The notes below the pieces were generated by a model, which was not told the DNA's origin, searched no databases, and saw only the letters and a list, made by a program, of their open reading frames with translations. The position numbers and the translations under genes are program-made. Below are positions 35,362-43,781 of a DNA stretch of 64,000 nucleotides, one piece after another; the first letter of the stretch is position 1, and every line of letters starts with the position of its first letter. The stretch covers positions 1 through 64,000 of the forward strand of contig JAFGSY010000025.1 of the NCBI GenBank assembly GCA_016934315.1. The letters are read 5' to 3'. The DNA comes from Candidatus Anaeroferrophillus wilburensis. GTDB taxonomy: Bacteria; Desulfobacterota; Anaeroferrophillalia; Anaeroferrophillales; Anaeroferrophillaceae.

Positions 35362-36359
35362 ACGTCGTAGCGCTTACGCCAGAAGCCAGGGAACCGGTAA
35401 CCGATAAGGTAACGGCAAAATTCTGGGCCGTCGGCGGCGGCAAGGGAGGTATCGGTAAAAGCATTGTCTCCCTGAATATTGCCTACTGGCTGGCCAAACT
35501 GGGTCATAATGTCGTTTTGGTGGATGCCGACCTGGGCGGGGCCAACCTCCATACCTTGCTGGGGATGAGGTTTGTCCATCACACCCTTGCCGATTACCTC
35601 AACAAAAAGGTCGAAACCCTGGATGAGGTTGCCATCGAAACCCCGGTACCCGGTTTGCGCCTCATTTGCGGCGCCAGCGATATCGTCGGCCTGGCCAACC
35701 CCAAGTATGCGCAAAAGGTTAAACTGATGCGGGCCCTGGACCAGCTCGAAGCTGACCATCTGATCCTTGACTTGGGGGCTGGTGCTGATTATAACACCCT
35801 TGATTTTTTCCTCTACTGCACCTATAAAATCGCCGTTGTCACCCCCCAGCCGACCGCTCTCCAGAATTGCTACGGTTTTATCAAAAGTGCCCTTTACCGG
35901 GCAATCAATCGCAGCTTTGACCGCAACCTGCGTCTGGCACCGTTAATTAAACGGGCAACGGATCAGAACGGCGATGATCCCATAACCTCAATGGAAGAAT
36001 TGCTTGCCGCCTTCAGTTTTGTCGACGAAGGCTACGGCCAGCGTCTGCAGGAGATTATCAACAGCTTCAATCTTTACCTGATCACCAACATGGTAAAATC
36101 GGTCAAAGACCGTAAAGCGTCACAGATCATTCAAACGGTTACCCAGAAATACCTCAACCTCAAGCATGTTTCCCTGCTGGGTACCATTCCCCATGACCCC
36201 CAGATTGAGGATTGTGTCGGTCGGATGAATCCGGCGTTCATGACCAACACCAAAAGTCAGTCAGCCCTGGAATTTTACCAGCTGGTAAATTCCATTATCA
36301 AGGAAGGCGGCAAAGAATCCCCCAAGCAAGCCCCCAACTCAAGCTCTCTCACCGGCTGA
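35358..36359 (+). CDS. MinD/ParA-family ATPase, FlhG(FleN)-like
   Basis: A 333-residue deviant-Walker ATPase. The P-loop is GGGKGGIGKSIVSLNIA with the signature lysine, followed by VLVDADLGGANLHTLLG and the Walker B-like segment LILDLGAGADYNTLDFF. Closest by layout are FlhG/FleN proteins, which limit flagellar number or place flagella, but other MinD-like ATPases with a ~330-residue length are possible. A short helical C-terminus follows. The ATG at 35358 is selected because it overlaps the PilZ stop; the frame is open 10 codons upstream. It is the last gene of this + strand cluster. Confidence 0.78.
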   Translation: MNVVALTPEAREPVTDKVTAKFWAVGGGKGGIGKSIVSLNIAYWLAKLGHNVVLVDADLGGANLHTLLGMRFVHHTLADYLNKKVETLDEVAIETPVPGLRLICGASDIVGLANPKYAQKVKLMRALDQLEADHLILDLGAGADYNTLDFFLYCTYKIAVVTPQPTALQNCYGFIKSALYRAINRSFDRNLRLAPLIKRATDQNGDDPITSMEELLAAFSFVDEGYGQRLQEIINSFNLYLITNMVKSVKDRKASQIIQTVTQKYLNLKHVSLLGTIPHDPQIEDCVGRMNPAFMTNTKSQSALEFYQLVNSIIKEGGKESPKQAPNSSSLTG

Positions 36360-36384
36360 AGCCGGTTGCTTCCTCCCCCATGCG

Positions 36385-36420
36385 TCCGTCAACGGCGGTT
36401 ATTTTTTCGCCGTTGACGGA
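36385..36420. terminator. 13-bp hairpin between convergent MinD-like and rhomboid genes
   Basis: Perfect stem of 13 bp (36385-36397 with 36408-36420), 10-base loop containing T6. It lies 26 bp after the MinD-like stop on the + strand; on the - strand the last codons and stop of the rhomboid gene (stop 36389-36391) lie inside it. No T-run follows the stem in either direction, so it may act as an mRNA 3' stabiliser rather than a classical terminator. Confidence 0.45.
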
Positions 36421-37078
36421 ACAATAACAGATATCCCTGACCAAAGAGAAAACCGCCGATGTGCGCCCACCAGGCAATGCCCCCATAGGCCGCGCCCCGG
36501 CCACCCACGGCACTAACCCCCTCTAGGAGCTGGAGCAAGAACCAGAACCCCAAAAAGAGAAATGCCGGCACCTCGACAATGGTAAAAAAGAAAAAAATCG
36601 GCAGCAGGGTGATAATGCGAGCCCGGGGATAGAGGAGAAAATAGGCTCCCATGACGCCCGCTACGGCACCACTGGCACCGATGGTCGGCAGCTGTGAATG
36701 GGGATTGGTAACCACATGGACCATGGCGGCAACCACGCCGGCAGCCAGGTAAAACAGCAGATATCCCCCATGGCCCAGATGGTCCTCAACATTATCGCCA
36801 AAAATCCATAGATATAACATGTTGCCCAGCAGGTGCAGCCAGCCGCCGTGAAAAAACATGTGGGTCAGAAAAGGAAGGTAGCGAACCGGCAGGCCGATCT
36901 CAGGGCCGATTGGAGCTGTAAAAAAATGGGCCGGCACCACCCCGAAACCGGCAATCAACCGGGAAATCTGCCCTCCCCAGGAAAGCTCATAACCAAAGAG
37001 GACAATATTGAGACTGATCAAAAGATAGTTAACGTAAGGGGTTGTCCGGGAGGGGATGGTATCGCGTAGAGGAATCAT
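36389..37078 (-). CDS. rhomboid-family intramembrane serine protease
   Basis: A 229-residue membrane protease with six TM segments. Catalytic Ser lies in IGASGAVAGVMG and catalytic His in WWAHIGGFLFG; the conserved first loop motif HMFFHGGWLHLLGNMLYLW is also complete. It cleaves single-pass proteins within the membrane; substrates unknown. The C-terminus (RRKNNRR) is encoded in a stable hairpin shared with the convergent gene. It stands 90 bp from the polysaccharide cluster, and XrtA/PEP-CTERM systems sometimes have rhomboid-like partners, but here co-function is only a possibility. Confidence 0.9.
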   Translation of the reverse strand: MIPLRDTIPSRTTPYVNYLLISLNIVLFGYELSWGGQISRLIAGFGVVPAHFFTAPIGPEIGLPVRYLPFLTHMFFHGGWLHLLGNMLYLWIFGDNVEDHLGHGGYLLFYLAAGVVAAMVHVVTNPHSQLPTIGASGAVAGVMGAYFLLYPRARIITLLPIFFFFTIVEVPAFLFLGFWFLLQLLEGVSAVGGRGAAYGGIAWWAHIGGFLFGQGYLLLFRQRRKNNRR

Positions 37079-37168
37079 AGGTACCGGTCAACAAGCACAG
37101 CACATTGGGGAAACTCTATAGGGGGGACGGCAACTCTTGTGGCGCTCTGACAAAAAGGCATCTCTCGT

Positions 37169-38548
37169 CTAGCGGCCGCCCCGGCCAAAGAGCACCACCT
37201 TAATAGTTTCCAGAACGATCAACAGGTCGAGCATCGATGACAGATGCTTGATGTAATAGAGTTCATACTGCAGTTTTTCCCGGGCATCCTCTACGGAAGC
37301 CCCGTATGGATAGCGGATCTGCGCCCAGCCGGTTACTCCCGGCTTGACCGTAAAACGCTGAGTATAATAGGGAATCTCGTCTTTCAATTGGTCAATGAAA
37401 AATTTTCTCTCCGGCCGCGGGCCGACAAAACTCATGTCTCCCTTGAAGATATTAATCAGCTGGGGCAATTCGTCAAGTCTGGTTTTGCGAAGAAATCGTC
37501 CCACCCGGGTCACCCGGTCGTCATCTTCCCGGGCCCACACCGGCCCGTCTTTCTCGGCATCCGTACGCATGGAGCGAAATTTAATCAGGCTGAAAGGCTT
37601 TTCATTCTCCCCCAGCCGCTCCTGAATAAAGAAAACCGGCCCCCGGGAATCAAGCTTGACGGCGCAGGCCACCAGCACCAGCACAGGAGCACTGATCAGC
37701 AAGCCAATCGTCGCCAGAATCATGCCGATGACTCTTTTGAGCATCCTGGTGCGCTGGGGCTTTTTAAATCCCTGGGTAAAAATAAGCCAGCTGGTCCGCA
37801 GGTTATCAATGAGAATTTTACCTTCCAACTGCTCATAGAAATCGATATCCTCGACAATGGTCATGCCGGTCATCTTACACTGCAGAAGTTCGTCTGCCGG
37901 GAACACCCCTCGACGCTGGCGCAGAGAAACTACAATCCGGTTTACCCTGTTGGCCGCTGCCAAATGACAAATATCGACATCACTGCCAACAAGCAGATGC
38001 TCAGGAACATGTCGCTCACTGTTGCGCGACGGTTGTTCGCCAATCACCCCCACAACATGAAAACCGGTATTTTGCCGCCTGGCTATAGAGGCGCAGATTT
38101 CTCCAGCCATGGGGCTGTTGCCAACAATGATGATCGGTTCGGTAAAACGCTCATGCCGGGAAAGCCAGTCAAAAAAAATCCGCCAGGCAAAAACCAGCAA
38201 AAACGCTGCCAATAATACGGCATAAATCAGCGGACTGGGAAAGATGTTTGCCGGCGAAACGTAGGAAAAAAATGCCATGAACAGACACAGTAAGCCGGTT
38301 GCCTGGATAAGCCTTAAGCCATACTCAACAAAGGCGATCCTTGTCCTGATGTCATATAAATCAAAATAGAACAGCGAAAAGTGATAGCAGACAGCAAAAA
38401 GAAAGATATGGGCAACAAACAGCTGCAGGCTATAACCACTCTCAGGGAACCAATGGACATAGCTAGCCGTAACCAGCAGGCCACCACCAATTATCAACGC
38501 TGATTCAATAAGAAAAAAAACAACATTTCTCAAACCGAACTGGCTCAT
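37169..38548 (-). CDS. XrtA-type polyprenyl glycosylphosphotransferase (EpsB-like)
   Basis: Starts polysaccharide repeat-unit assembly by moving a sugar-1-phosphate to undecaprenyl phosphate on the inner membrane. The 459-residue protein has an N-terminal set of TM segments (~8-125), a CoA-binding-like Rossmann region (EPIIIVGNSPMAGEI) and the bacterial sugar transferase domain (~265-459) with SRGPVFFIQERLGENEKPF, LIKFRSMRTDAE and GDMSFVGPRPER. The layout and the ending YYIKHLSSMLDLLIVLETI fit the TIGR03013 group linked to exosortase (XrtA) systems. It is the last gene of the - strand cluster, 96 bp after the tyrosine kinase gene. Confidence 0.9.
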   Translation of the reverse strand: MSQFGLRNVVFFLIESALIIGGGLLVTASYVHWFPESGYSLQLFVAHIFLFAVCYHFSLFYFDLYDIRTRIAFVEYGLRLIQATGLLCLFMAFFSYVSPANIFPSPLIYAVLLAAFLLVFAWRIFFDWLSRHERFTEPIIIVGNSPMAGEICASIARRQNTGFHVVGVIGEQPSRNSERHVPEHLLVGSDVDICHLAAANRVNRIVVSLRQRRGVFPADELLQCKMTGMTIVEDIDFYEQLEGKILIDNLRTSWLIFTQGFKKPQRTRMLKRVIGMILATIGLLISAPVLVLVACAVKLDSRGPVFFIQERLGENEKPFSLIKFRSMRTDAEKDGPVWAREDDDRVTRVGRFLRKTRLDELPQLINIFKGDMSFVGPRPERKFFIDQLKDEIPYYTQRFTVKPGVTGWAQIRYPYGASVEDAREKLQYELYYIKHLSSMLDLLIVLETIKVVLFGRGGR

Positions 38549-38644
38549 GGAATTTTCTAATTCATCCTATGGTGATGGGTTCACGGTCATAGCTGTTATC
38601 CAACGCAACTGCTGGACATTTCAACCAACGTTAAAAAGCTGCTA

Positions 38645-39544
38645 TCAGACCTGTTCCTGATAATAAAAACTGGAAGTTCGGTAATCGGCACCATTAAAGA
38701 CCACCCCAAGCACCTTGTCCCGATCGAGATTTTTAAAGGCCTGCTTGATGACATCCCGGCTACTTTCACCATAACGGACCACCAGGATAATACCATCCAC
38801 CTGACTGGCAAGGATATCAGCTTCGGTGGTTGAAAGCAGCGAGGTGGTATCAAAAATAATGTAACGGTCTGAATAACGGGTTTTCAGATCAGTAATCAGA
38901 TTTTTCATCCGCTCGGAAGCCAGCAGCTCAGCTGGTTTAGCCGGCGCCGCACCCATGGGCAGAATGGAGAGTTTGGACAAATCTGTCTTTACCAACACCG
39001 ATGACAGGTCAATATCAGTGGTCAAATAGGTGGCTAAGCCTCGGCTGAATTCAAGCCCCAGATATTTGCTCACCTCCGGTTTGCGAAAGTCACCATCAAC
39101 CAGCAACACGTATTCTTCCAAGCCCTGAGCTAATGACAAGGCCAGATTCAACGCGATAGTTGTTTTACCCTCGCGGGGTACGGCACTGGTTACCAGAATC
39201 GTTTTATTGGGCAGCCGTTCAGGAGCGCTGAGGATAATTTTGGTACGCAACTTTTTAATCTGTTCCGACGCCAGCGAAAATGGCTTGGTTAAGGAAACCA
39301 GATGTTCATCCAATAGCGAAAGATTAAGATCAATTTTTTGTGATGTCATGTGCGGCAATCTGCTTGATGCCTGAGACAGATCACCAACCGGTTTATTGGC
39401 ACCGGCGTTGCTACCTATTACAGGCTCCGGCTCCACCTCCGCGACGGCCGCCGGCAATAATGGTGCTCTCGGTACGCTGCGCTCTGCAGTACCAGCAAGG
39501 CTCTCCTGTTCGGCTTTTTTCAAGGCATCCTGAATTCTACTCAT
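38645..39544 (-). CDS. polysaccharide-associated tyrosine autokinase (CpsD/Wzc-like)
   Basis: A 299-residue cytoplasmic BY-kinase. Walker A is TSAVPREGKTTIAL, Walker A' is LLVDGDFRKPEV and the C-terminus has a tyrosine cluster (YRTSSFYYQEQV) for autophosphorylation. The N-terminal MSRIQDALKKAEQES helix is typical of the TIGR03018 group found with XrtA. The start ATG at 39544 is chosen for this helix; the frame is open 19 codons upstream. It controls polymer length together with the Wzz-type protein of the same operon. 28 bp separate it from the ATPase gene. Confidence 0.9.
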   Translation of the reverse strand: MSRIQDALKKAEQESLAGTAERSVPRAPLLPAAVAEVEPEPVIGSNAGANKPVGDLSQASSRLPHMTSQKIDLNLSLLDEHLVSLTKPFSLASEQIKKLRTKIILSAPERLPNKTILVTSAVPREGKTTIALNLALSLAQGLEEYVLLVDGDFRKPEVSKYLGLEFSRGLATYLTTDIDLSSVLVKTDLSKLSILPMGAAPAKPAELLASERMKNLITDLKTRYSDRYIIFDTTSLLSTTEADILASQVDGIILVVRYGESSRDVIKQAFKNLDRDKVLGVVFNGADYRTSSFYYQEQV

Positions 39545-39572
39545 GAGGCAAGCTCCATTTGATCCTGTCGGG

Positions 39573-40547
39573 TTAGAACAGGTTTCGAATACATACAACA
39601 CCGCACATCAGCTCCTGTTTAAAGATCAGAAAGGTCAACAGGACCATACTGAACAGCACGCATAAGATCAAAACTTCCCCCAAACTGGAAAGTTTTCGTT
39701 TTGCAGGAACCACATTCATCTTTGACGTTTCCGATCCTGAAAGGCTGAGATGCAAATCGGCAATAACCTCGCCGACAACACCGTCATCAATCTGCCGCAG
39801 CTCCTGGGCATAACCTATCAGCAGGGCATTATCGCCGATGACATTTACCAGCCGGGGTATGCCGCCACTATATTTGGCAATCAACTCCAGCGCCCGGTTA
39901 GTAAATAGATTAATATTGGCAGCTCCGGCCACCAGCAGCCGTTTCCTAACATAATCTTTCACCTCCAGGGGACTGAGGGGGGGCAAATGATAGCGAATCA
40001 CCACTCTCTGGTTCAACTGACGCAACTCAGGTCGATCCAGCTTCTCCCTGAGCTCAGGCTGACCGACCAAGATCATCTGCAAGAGCTTGTTTTTCTGCGT
40101 TTCGAGGTTGGAGAGCAGGCGAATCTCTTCAAGAACATTCAAGCTGAGATTCTGGGCCTCATCAATAACCAGCACCGGCACCCTCTTTTTTTTCAAACAG
40201 GTCAGGAGAAACTCGTTAAAAATACGGAGATTTTCCTGCTTATTTTTCCCTCTCTCTGGGATGCCAAATTCATCAAAGATAGCAGCAAAAAACTCCGTAA
40301 TGGTCAAAATCGGGTTAAAAATATAGGCAACCTCAACATCTTTATCCAGGTGATTCAGTAAATTATGAATCAAGGTGGTTTTTCCCACCCCCACCTCACC
40401 GGTAATCACGACAAAACCACGCCGCTCTCGAATTCCATATACCAGATGGGCATAGGCCTCCCGGTAATGATGATTCAAATAGAGGAAATGGGGATCGGGA
40501 GTAATATTGAACGGCCGCTCATTAAAGCCGTAAAAAGCACAATACAT
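39573..40547 (-). CDS. XrtA-associated AAA ATPase (ExeA-like)
   Basis: A 324-residue ATPase of the ExeA/GspA type. The N-terminus MYCAFYGFNERPFNITPDP is typical; Walker A is GEVGVGKTTLIHNLL and Walker B is VLVIDEAQNLSLN. The sensor region EIRLLSNLET and the C-terminal GGIPRLVNVIGDNALLIGY are also characteristic. A single TM segment follows near the C-terminus (VLILCVLFSMVLLTFLIF). Such ATPases (TIGR03015 group) accompany XrtA polysaccharide clusters; exact role unknown. It lies 17 bp downstream of the Wzz-type gene in the same operon. Confidence 0.88.
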   Translation of the reverse strand: MYCAFYGFNERPFNITPDPHFLYLNHHYREAYAHLVYGIRERRGFVVITGEVGVGKTTLIHNLLNHLDKDVEVAYIFNPILTITEFFAAIFDEFGIPERGKNKQENLRIFNEFLLTCLKKKRVPVLVIDEAQNLSLNVLEEIRLLSNLETQKNKLLQMILVGQPELREKLDRPELRQLNQRVVIRYHLPPLSPLEVKDYVRKRLLVAGAANINLFTNRALELIAKYSGGIPRLVNVIGDNALLIGYAQELRQIDDGVVGEVIADLHLSLSGSETSKMNVVPAKRKLSSLGEVLILCVLFSMVLLTFLIFKQELMCGVVCIRNLF

Positions 40548-40564
40548 AACTCTCCGGCAAGCCT

Positions 40565-42172
40565 CTACAGATGGAAAAAGGTGTTCTGGAACCAGTTCGA
40601 AAAGGAAAATGTCATGGTATAATATTTATATCCCAGATAACCGGCTATGACCGCAACTCCCACAAGAGTGAGACAACCACCTAGATTCTTTATCTTATTC
40701 CATCTCATTTCCCGGGTGGTCAGTATCCGGGGGATGGTAACCAGAACGGGGAAATTGATACTACTTTCAAGATCAGTAATATACCTGAATGATTTTTTTG
40801 AAAATTCCAGCAACAAGGCCAACCCAACGCCAAGAGCCAACCCAAAAACCATGCCAGCCAGGAGAATTTTCCGCCGATCCGGTTTGAACGGCTTAATGGG
40901 CACCTCAGCGGGATCCAGCACTTTAAACTGCTCCCCCTGCTGCTGCATTTCCAGATTTTCAGAGAGTTGTGCCTCGATTTTGCGATCCAGCAAATTCTGG
41001 TAGTTGTTGTGCAGGTTGCCATAATCACGCGTAAGGGCCACCAGTTCTGCTTCACGCTTCGGTGCATTTTCCACTTTGGCGGTTATGGTAAGAGTTTCAG
41101 CGCGCAGACGTGTGAGCTCGGTCTGCAATTGGCTTATTTCCCGTTTCACTGCTAGCAGCTGCGCACTCGTTTCCATAAATGCCGGGCTGGCTTGCCCGGC
41201 GTCAGTATCATCACCCACCACAACCGACTTCTGCGCTGCCTGCTTCTCCGCCACTTTCTGCTCTAACTTGGCAATCTCACGCAACAGGGTGATAACATCA
41301 GGATGAGCGTCCGTATAGCGACTTTTCAAGACCGTCAGCTGTTCCTTCATCGACGCCAGCTGTGCAACATCCGGGTCAACTGTCATCAGCCGGCCGCCAA
41401 CCACCACCGTCGGATTCGCGGCGTTCAACTGGGCCAACTGCTGCTGCAGTTGGATCTGGCGATCCTTGGCTGCCGCCAGCGCCGCACTGGAAGTCTGATA
41501 CTGTAGTTCCAGTCGGTCAAGCAATCGCAGGTTGGCATCCTGCTGATCCGGCAGTTCTCCCATATGGGCTTTCTTAAAATCACTCAGGAGCCTTTCTTTT
41601 TCACTCAGCTGCTCTTCAAGTTTGGCAAGCTCCCGATCAAGGAAATTTGACGTTTCCCGCGCCTGACGTTCACGCAGTTTGAGATTTTCTTCAATGTAGA
41701 GCGACGCCAATCCGTTGGTAACTTGCATCGCCATGCGCGGATCGGGATTCTGAAAACTGATGCTAAAGGAATTAACTCCGGCATGGGAACGGTTGTTGAC
41801 GGAAACATCAATTTTCTCACGCATTAAGTCAATAATTTCCTCCGGCGCTGATTTCTCCACCTCTTCCCGATAGAGACCAAAACGATCAATGATCTGTTTG
41901 AGGCGGGTCCGGCTCATTATCTGCTGACTCAATGTCTGCAATCGGTCCGCCACTGCACTGGGAACCGTCGACCGGACGTAATTGTCGGGAATATTCTGGG
42001 GAACCACCAGAATGGTGGTCGATGCCTGGTAGACATTGGGAATTGCCAGGGAAAAAATGAAGGCACAGAAGGTTGACAGAACAAAAGGTAGAAGTATCAA
42101 CCATTTATTACGTAAGAACAGGTCCAGATACTGCTGCAGCTGAACCTGTTGTTTCTCATCACTAAAAGCCAT
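40565..42172 (-). CDS. Wzz/XrtA-type polysaccharide chain-length determinant
   Basis: A 535-residue inner-membrane protein that sets chain length of exported polysaccharide. TM1 at ~20-42 (KWLILLPFVLSTFCAFIFSL), a Wzz fold with ASTTILVVPQNIPDNYV, a long coiled coil at ~180-400 (RQARETSNFLDRELAKLEEQ and following) and TM2 at ~440-460, with a third hydrophobic segment near the end (VGVAVIAGYLGY). The PxxP-like FKPDRRKILLAGM lies before TM2. The start ATG at 42172 has AGGAG nine bases upstream; a TTG at 42214 would place 14 residues in the structured leader and is rejected. A large structured leader and its own terminator-separated promoter region precede it. Confidence 0.9.
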   Translation of the reverse strand: MAFSDEKQQVQLQQYLDLFLRNKWLILLPFVLSTFCAFIFSLAIPNVYQASTTILVVPQNIPDNYVRSTVPSAVADRLQTLSQQIMSRTRLKQIIDRFGLYREEVEKSAPEEIIDLMREKIDVSVNNRSHAGVNSFSISFQNPDPRMAMQVTNGLASLYIEENLKLRERQARETSNFLDRELAKLEEQLSEKERLLSDFKKAHMGELPDQQDANLRLLDRLELQYQTSSAALAAAKDRQIQLQQQLAQLNAANPTVVVGGRLMTVDPDVAQLASMKEQLTVLKSRYTDAHPDVITLLREIAKLEQKVAEKQAAQKSVVVGDDTDAGQASPAFMETSAQLLAVKREISQLQTELTRLRAETLTITAKVENAPKREAELVALTRDYGNLHNNYQNLLDRKIEAQLSENLEMQQQGEQFKVLDPAEVPIKPFKPDRRKILLAGMVFGLALGVGLALLLEFSKKSFRYITDLESSINFPVLVTIPRILTTREMRWNKIKNLGGCLTLVGVAVIAGYLGYKYYTMTFSFSNWFQNTFFHL

Positions 42173-42195
42173 TACCTGCTCCTGCGTGCTGTTCC

Positions 42196-42308
42196 CGCCA
42201 TACGTTGGCGACAATAGTGCCTAGACGGTTGCAGAACCTGCCGCACTCCGGGACGGGATCAGCATACCTGCCAACACCCCGAAATCGGGGCTGCGTCGTG
42301 TTCTGCAA
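42196..42308 (-). promoter_or_regulatory. structured 5' leader of the wzz operon (multi-stem RNA candidate)
   Basis: Read on the - strand, a 9-bp perfect stem joins TTGCAGAAC (42300-42308) and GTTCTGCAA (42229-42237), enclosing a second hairpin CCCCG/CGGGG (42277-42290). A third hairpin CGCCA/TGGCG (42196-42210) follows, ending 24 bases before the ATG at 42172. The region lies between a hairpin terminator and the Wzz gene, so it should be part of an operon leader. I compared it with c-di-GMP-I and other known riboswitch consensus patterns from memory and found no match. Confidence 0.5.
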
Positions 42309-42370
42309 ACTATAACCATCCGGTTCTCTAACCTATTCGACAAATGACAACAAAAGTTGAGCCTTCTTTA

Positions 42371-42410
42371 CAACAAAGAAACGGCAGGAACCTTCTTTTG
42401 CCTCCTGCCG
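42371..42410 (-). terminator. hairpin terminator between beta-barrel and wzz genes
   Basis: 8-bp perfect stem (42382-42389 with 42403-42410), 13-base loop, followed on the - strand by TTTCTTTGTTG. It lies 31 bp after the beta-barrel stop and would end or reduce transcription from the export gene promoter, so the wzz operon probably has its own start between 42309 and 42370. Confidence 0.6.
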
Positions 42411-42441
42411 CTTCTAGAGCAAACCAGGGCACTCGGCCGAG

Positions 42442-43731
42442 TTAAAAAATATCCCAGGAACCACTTAAACGGAGGGCAATACGGTTATCAACATAATCAT
42501 CAAGGTCATCAGTGGAATCATTTTCATCATAGGTATACTCGACAATCACCGACAACCAGGGCAACATCTGGTATGACAAGGAAGTACTCACCTGATAGCT
42601 GTCCTCCTCGTTGGCTGACAAGGCATCCTGGTAGTCATCATTGCCCACCATCCCCCGGCCGGTAAAGGTCCAGCGATCGGCAAACAGGTAGGAGAAAGAT
42701 GCCTGCAGGCGCCAGAACTCTGTATAGCCATTGCTGCTCCCATCAAAGTAGTCCACGTCCGAGCCTTGATCAAAGCTGAGGGAAAAACTTTTATGTTCAA
42801 AAACTCTTGCCAGGCTTGCGTGGTAATTGTTGCCCGAGGCATCTTCACCGGCACCATCGGCGTTGCGATCGTAGCGGCCATAACTGACATCCAGGGTATA
42901 AAATTCCCAAAAGCGGTAGGTAAAGCCCAGGTTGCCTTCGTACTCCTGATAGTCATCGTCCAGGCTGCTGCGGTCATAGGTAAAATCGGTATAGCCAACT
43001 TCACCGTAGATATCCAAAGCGGGCGTAATCGTCCTGGTATAACGAACCATTCCACTCTGACTGACAAAATCATCAGGACCATCAAAAAGGCCACGGTCAA
43101 AAACATAGTCCACATCAACCAAATTCCGCGGATCAAAGCGAAATCCCAAATGGCCGCTGACCTCATGCTCTTTGCTGTCCTCATCCAAAGGGTTGTCGTT
43201 TTCCAGGAGGCCGAAACGGTACCCGGCCCGGACAAAACGGCCATCGCCGAAAGTATAGGTTGTTCTGAAGCTGGCATCATTGCGATAGTAGGTATCCCGG
43301 CCGCTGCGCTCATCGTAGCCACGAACCACATCGTCACGGTAATCCCTCAGGGAGTCATCAAGAGGATCCTCACTCTGGAGAAAATGGTTGTCAAACTCAA
43401 ACAAAACTGCTTCATAGGGTTGACAATAGGTTGACAGCGCCAGGCTATGAGACACATAGTCCAGTGAACTATCATCTTCATACACGTTGAATCCGGGCGC
43501 ATAGACCAAAGACAATCCAGCATGCTCTGCTTCCGCCCGCCATTCAATCTCTGGACTGATGGTTACATTAAAGTCATCTTTCTCATGATCCGCATCCAGA
43601 TAGATATTGTCATCATATTCCACCCCAGTGGTCAGCCTCGTGGTCAAATGGTATTGGACCTCAGCGGAGGCTGTCGGACTCCACAAAAAAATCACACAGC
43701 ATAACAGAGAGAACATCCATCGTTTTTTCAT
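42442..43731 (-). CDS. outer-membrane beta-barrel protein of polysaccharide export
   Basis: A 429-residue protein with a signal peptide (MKKRWMFSLLCCVIFLWSP, cleavage after ASA) and a series of alternating strands rich in Asp, Tyr and Phe (for example FTYDRSSLDDDYQEYEGNLG, YTLDVSYGRYDRNAD) ending in the C-terminal strand pattern NRIALRLSGSWDIF, with the aromatic final residue expected for BAM-dependent barrels. It matches the TIGR03016-like outer-membrane proteins associated with XrtA clusters, which are thought to serve as polysaccharide secretion pores. Start 43731, 50 bp after the export lipoprotein stop. Confidence 0.82.
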   Translation of the reverse strand: MKKRWMFSLLCCVIFLWSPTASAEVQYHLTTRLTTGVEYDDNIYLDADHEKDDFNVTISPEIEWRAEAEHAGLSLVYAPGFNVYEDDSSLDYVSHSLALSTYCQPYEAVLFEFDNHFLQSEDPLDDSLRDYRDDVVRGYDERSGRDTYYRNDASFRTTYTFGDGRFVRAGYRFGLLENDNPLDEDSKEHEVSGHLGFRFDPRNLVDVDYVFDRGLFDGPDDFVSQSGMVRYTRTITPALDIYGEVGYTDFTYDRSSLDDDYQEYEGNLGFTYRFWEFYTLDVSYGRYDRNADGAGEDASGNNYHASLARVFEHKSFSLSFDQGSDVDYFDGSSNGYTEFWRLQASFSYLFADRWTFTGRGMVGNDDYQDALSANEEDSYQVSTSLSYQMLPWLSVIVEYTYDENDSTDDLDDYVDNRIALRLSGSWDIF

Positions 43732-43781
43732 GCAGCTACCTCTCGTCAGAATTATAGTTGGGCATCCCCATTACCGTCACC

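Noticed and set aside
42196-42308. known c-di-GMP-I riboswitch in the wzz leader
   Set aside because: The conserved internal GNRA-type and GCGCAAAGGC-like segments are absent; only generic stems are seen.
42309-42335. sigma-54 element before the wzz leader (TGGTTATAGTTTGC on the - strand)
   Set aside because: Spacing between GG and GC is 9 rather than 10 bases, which abolishes the class.
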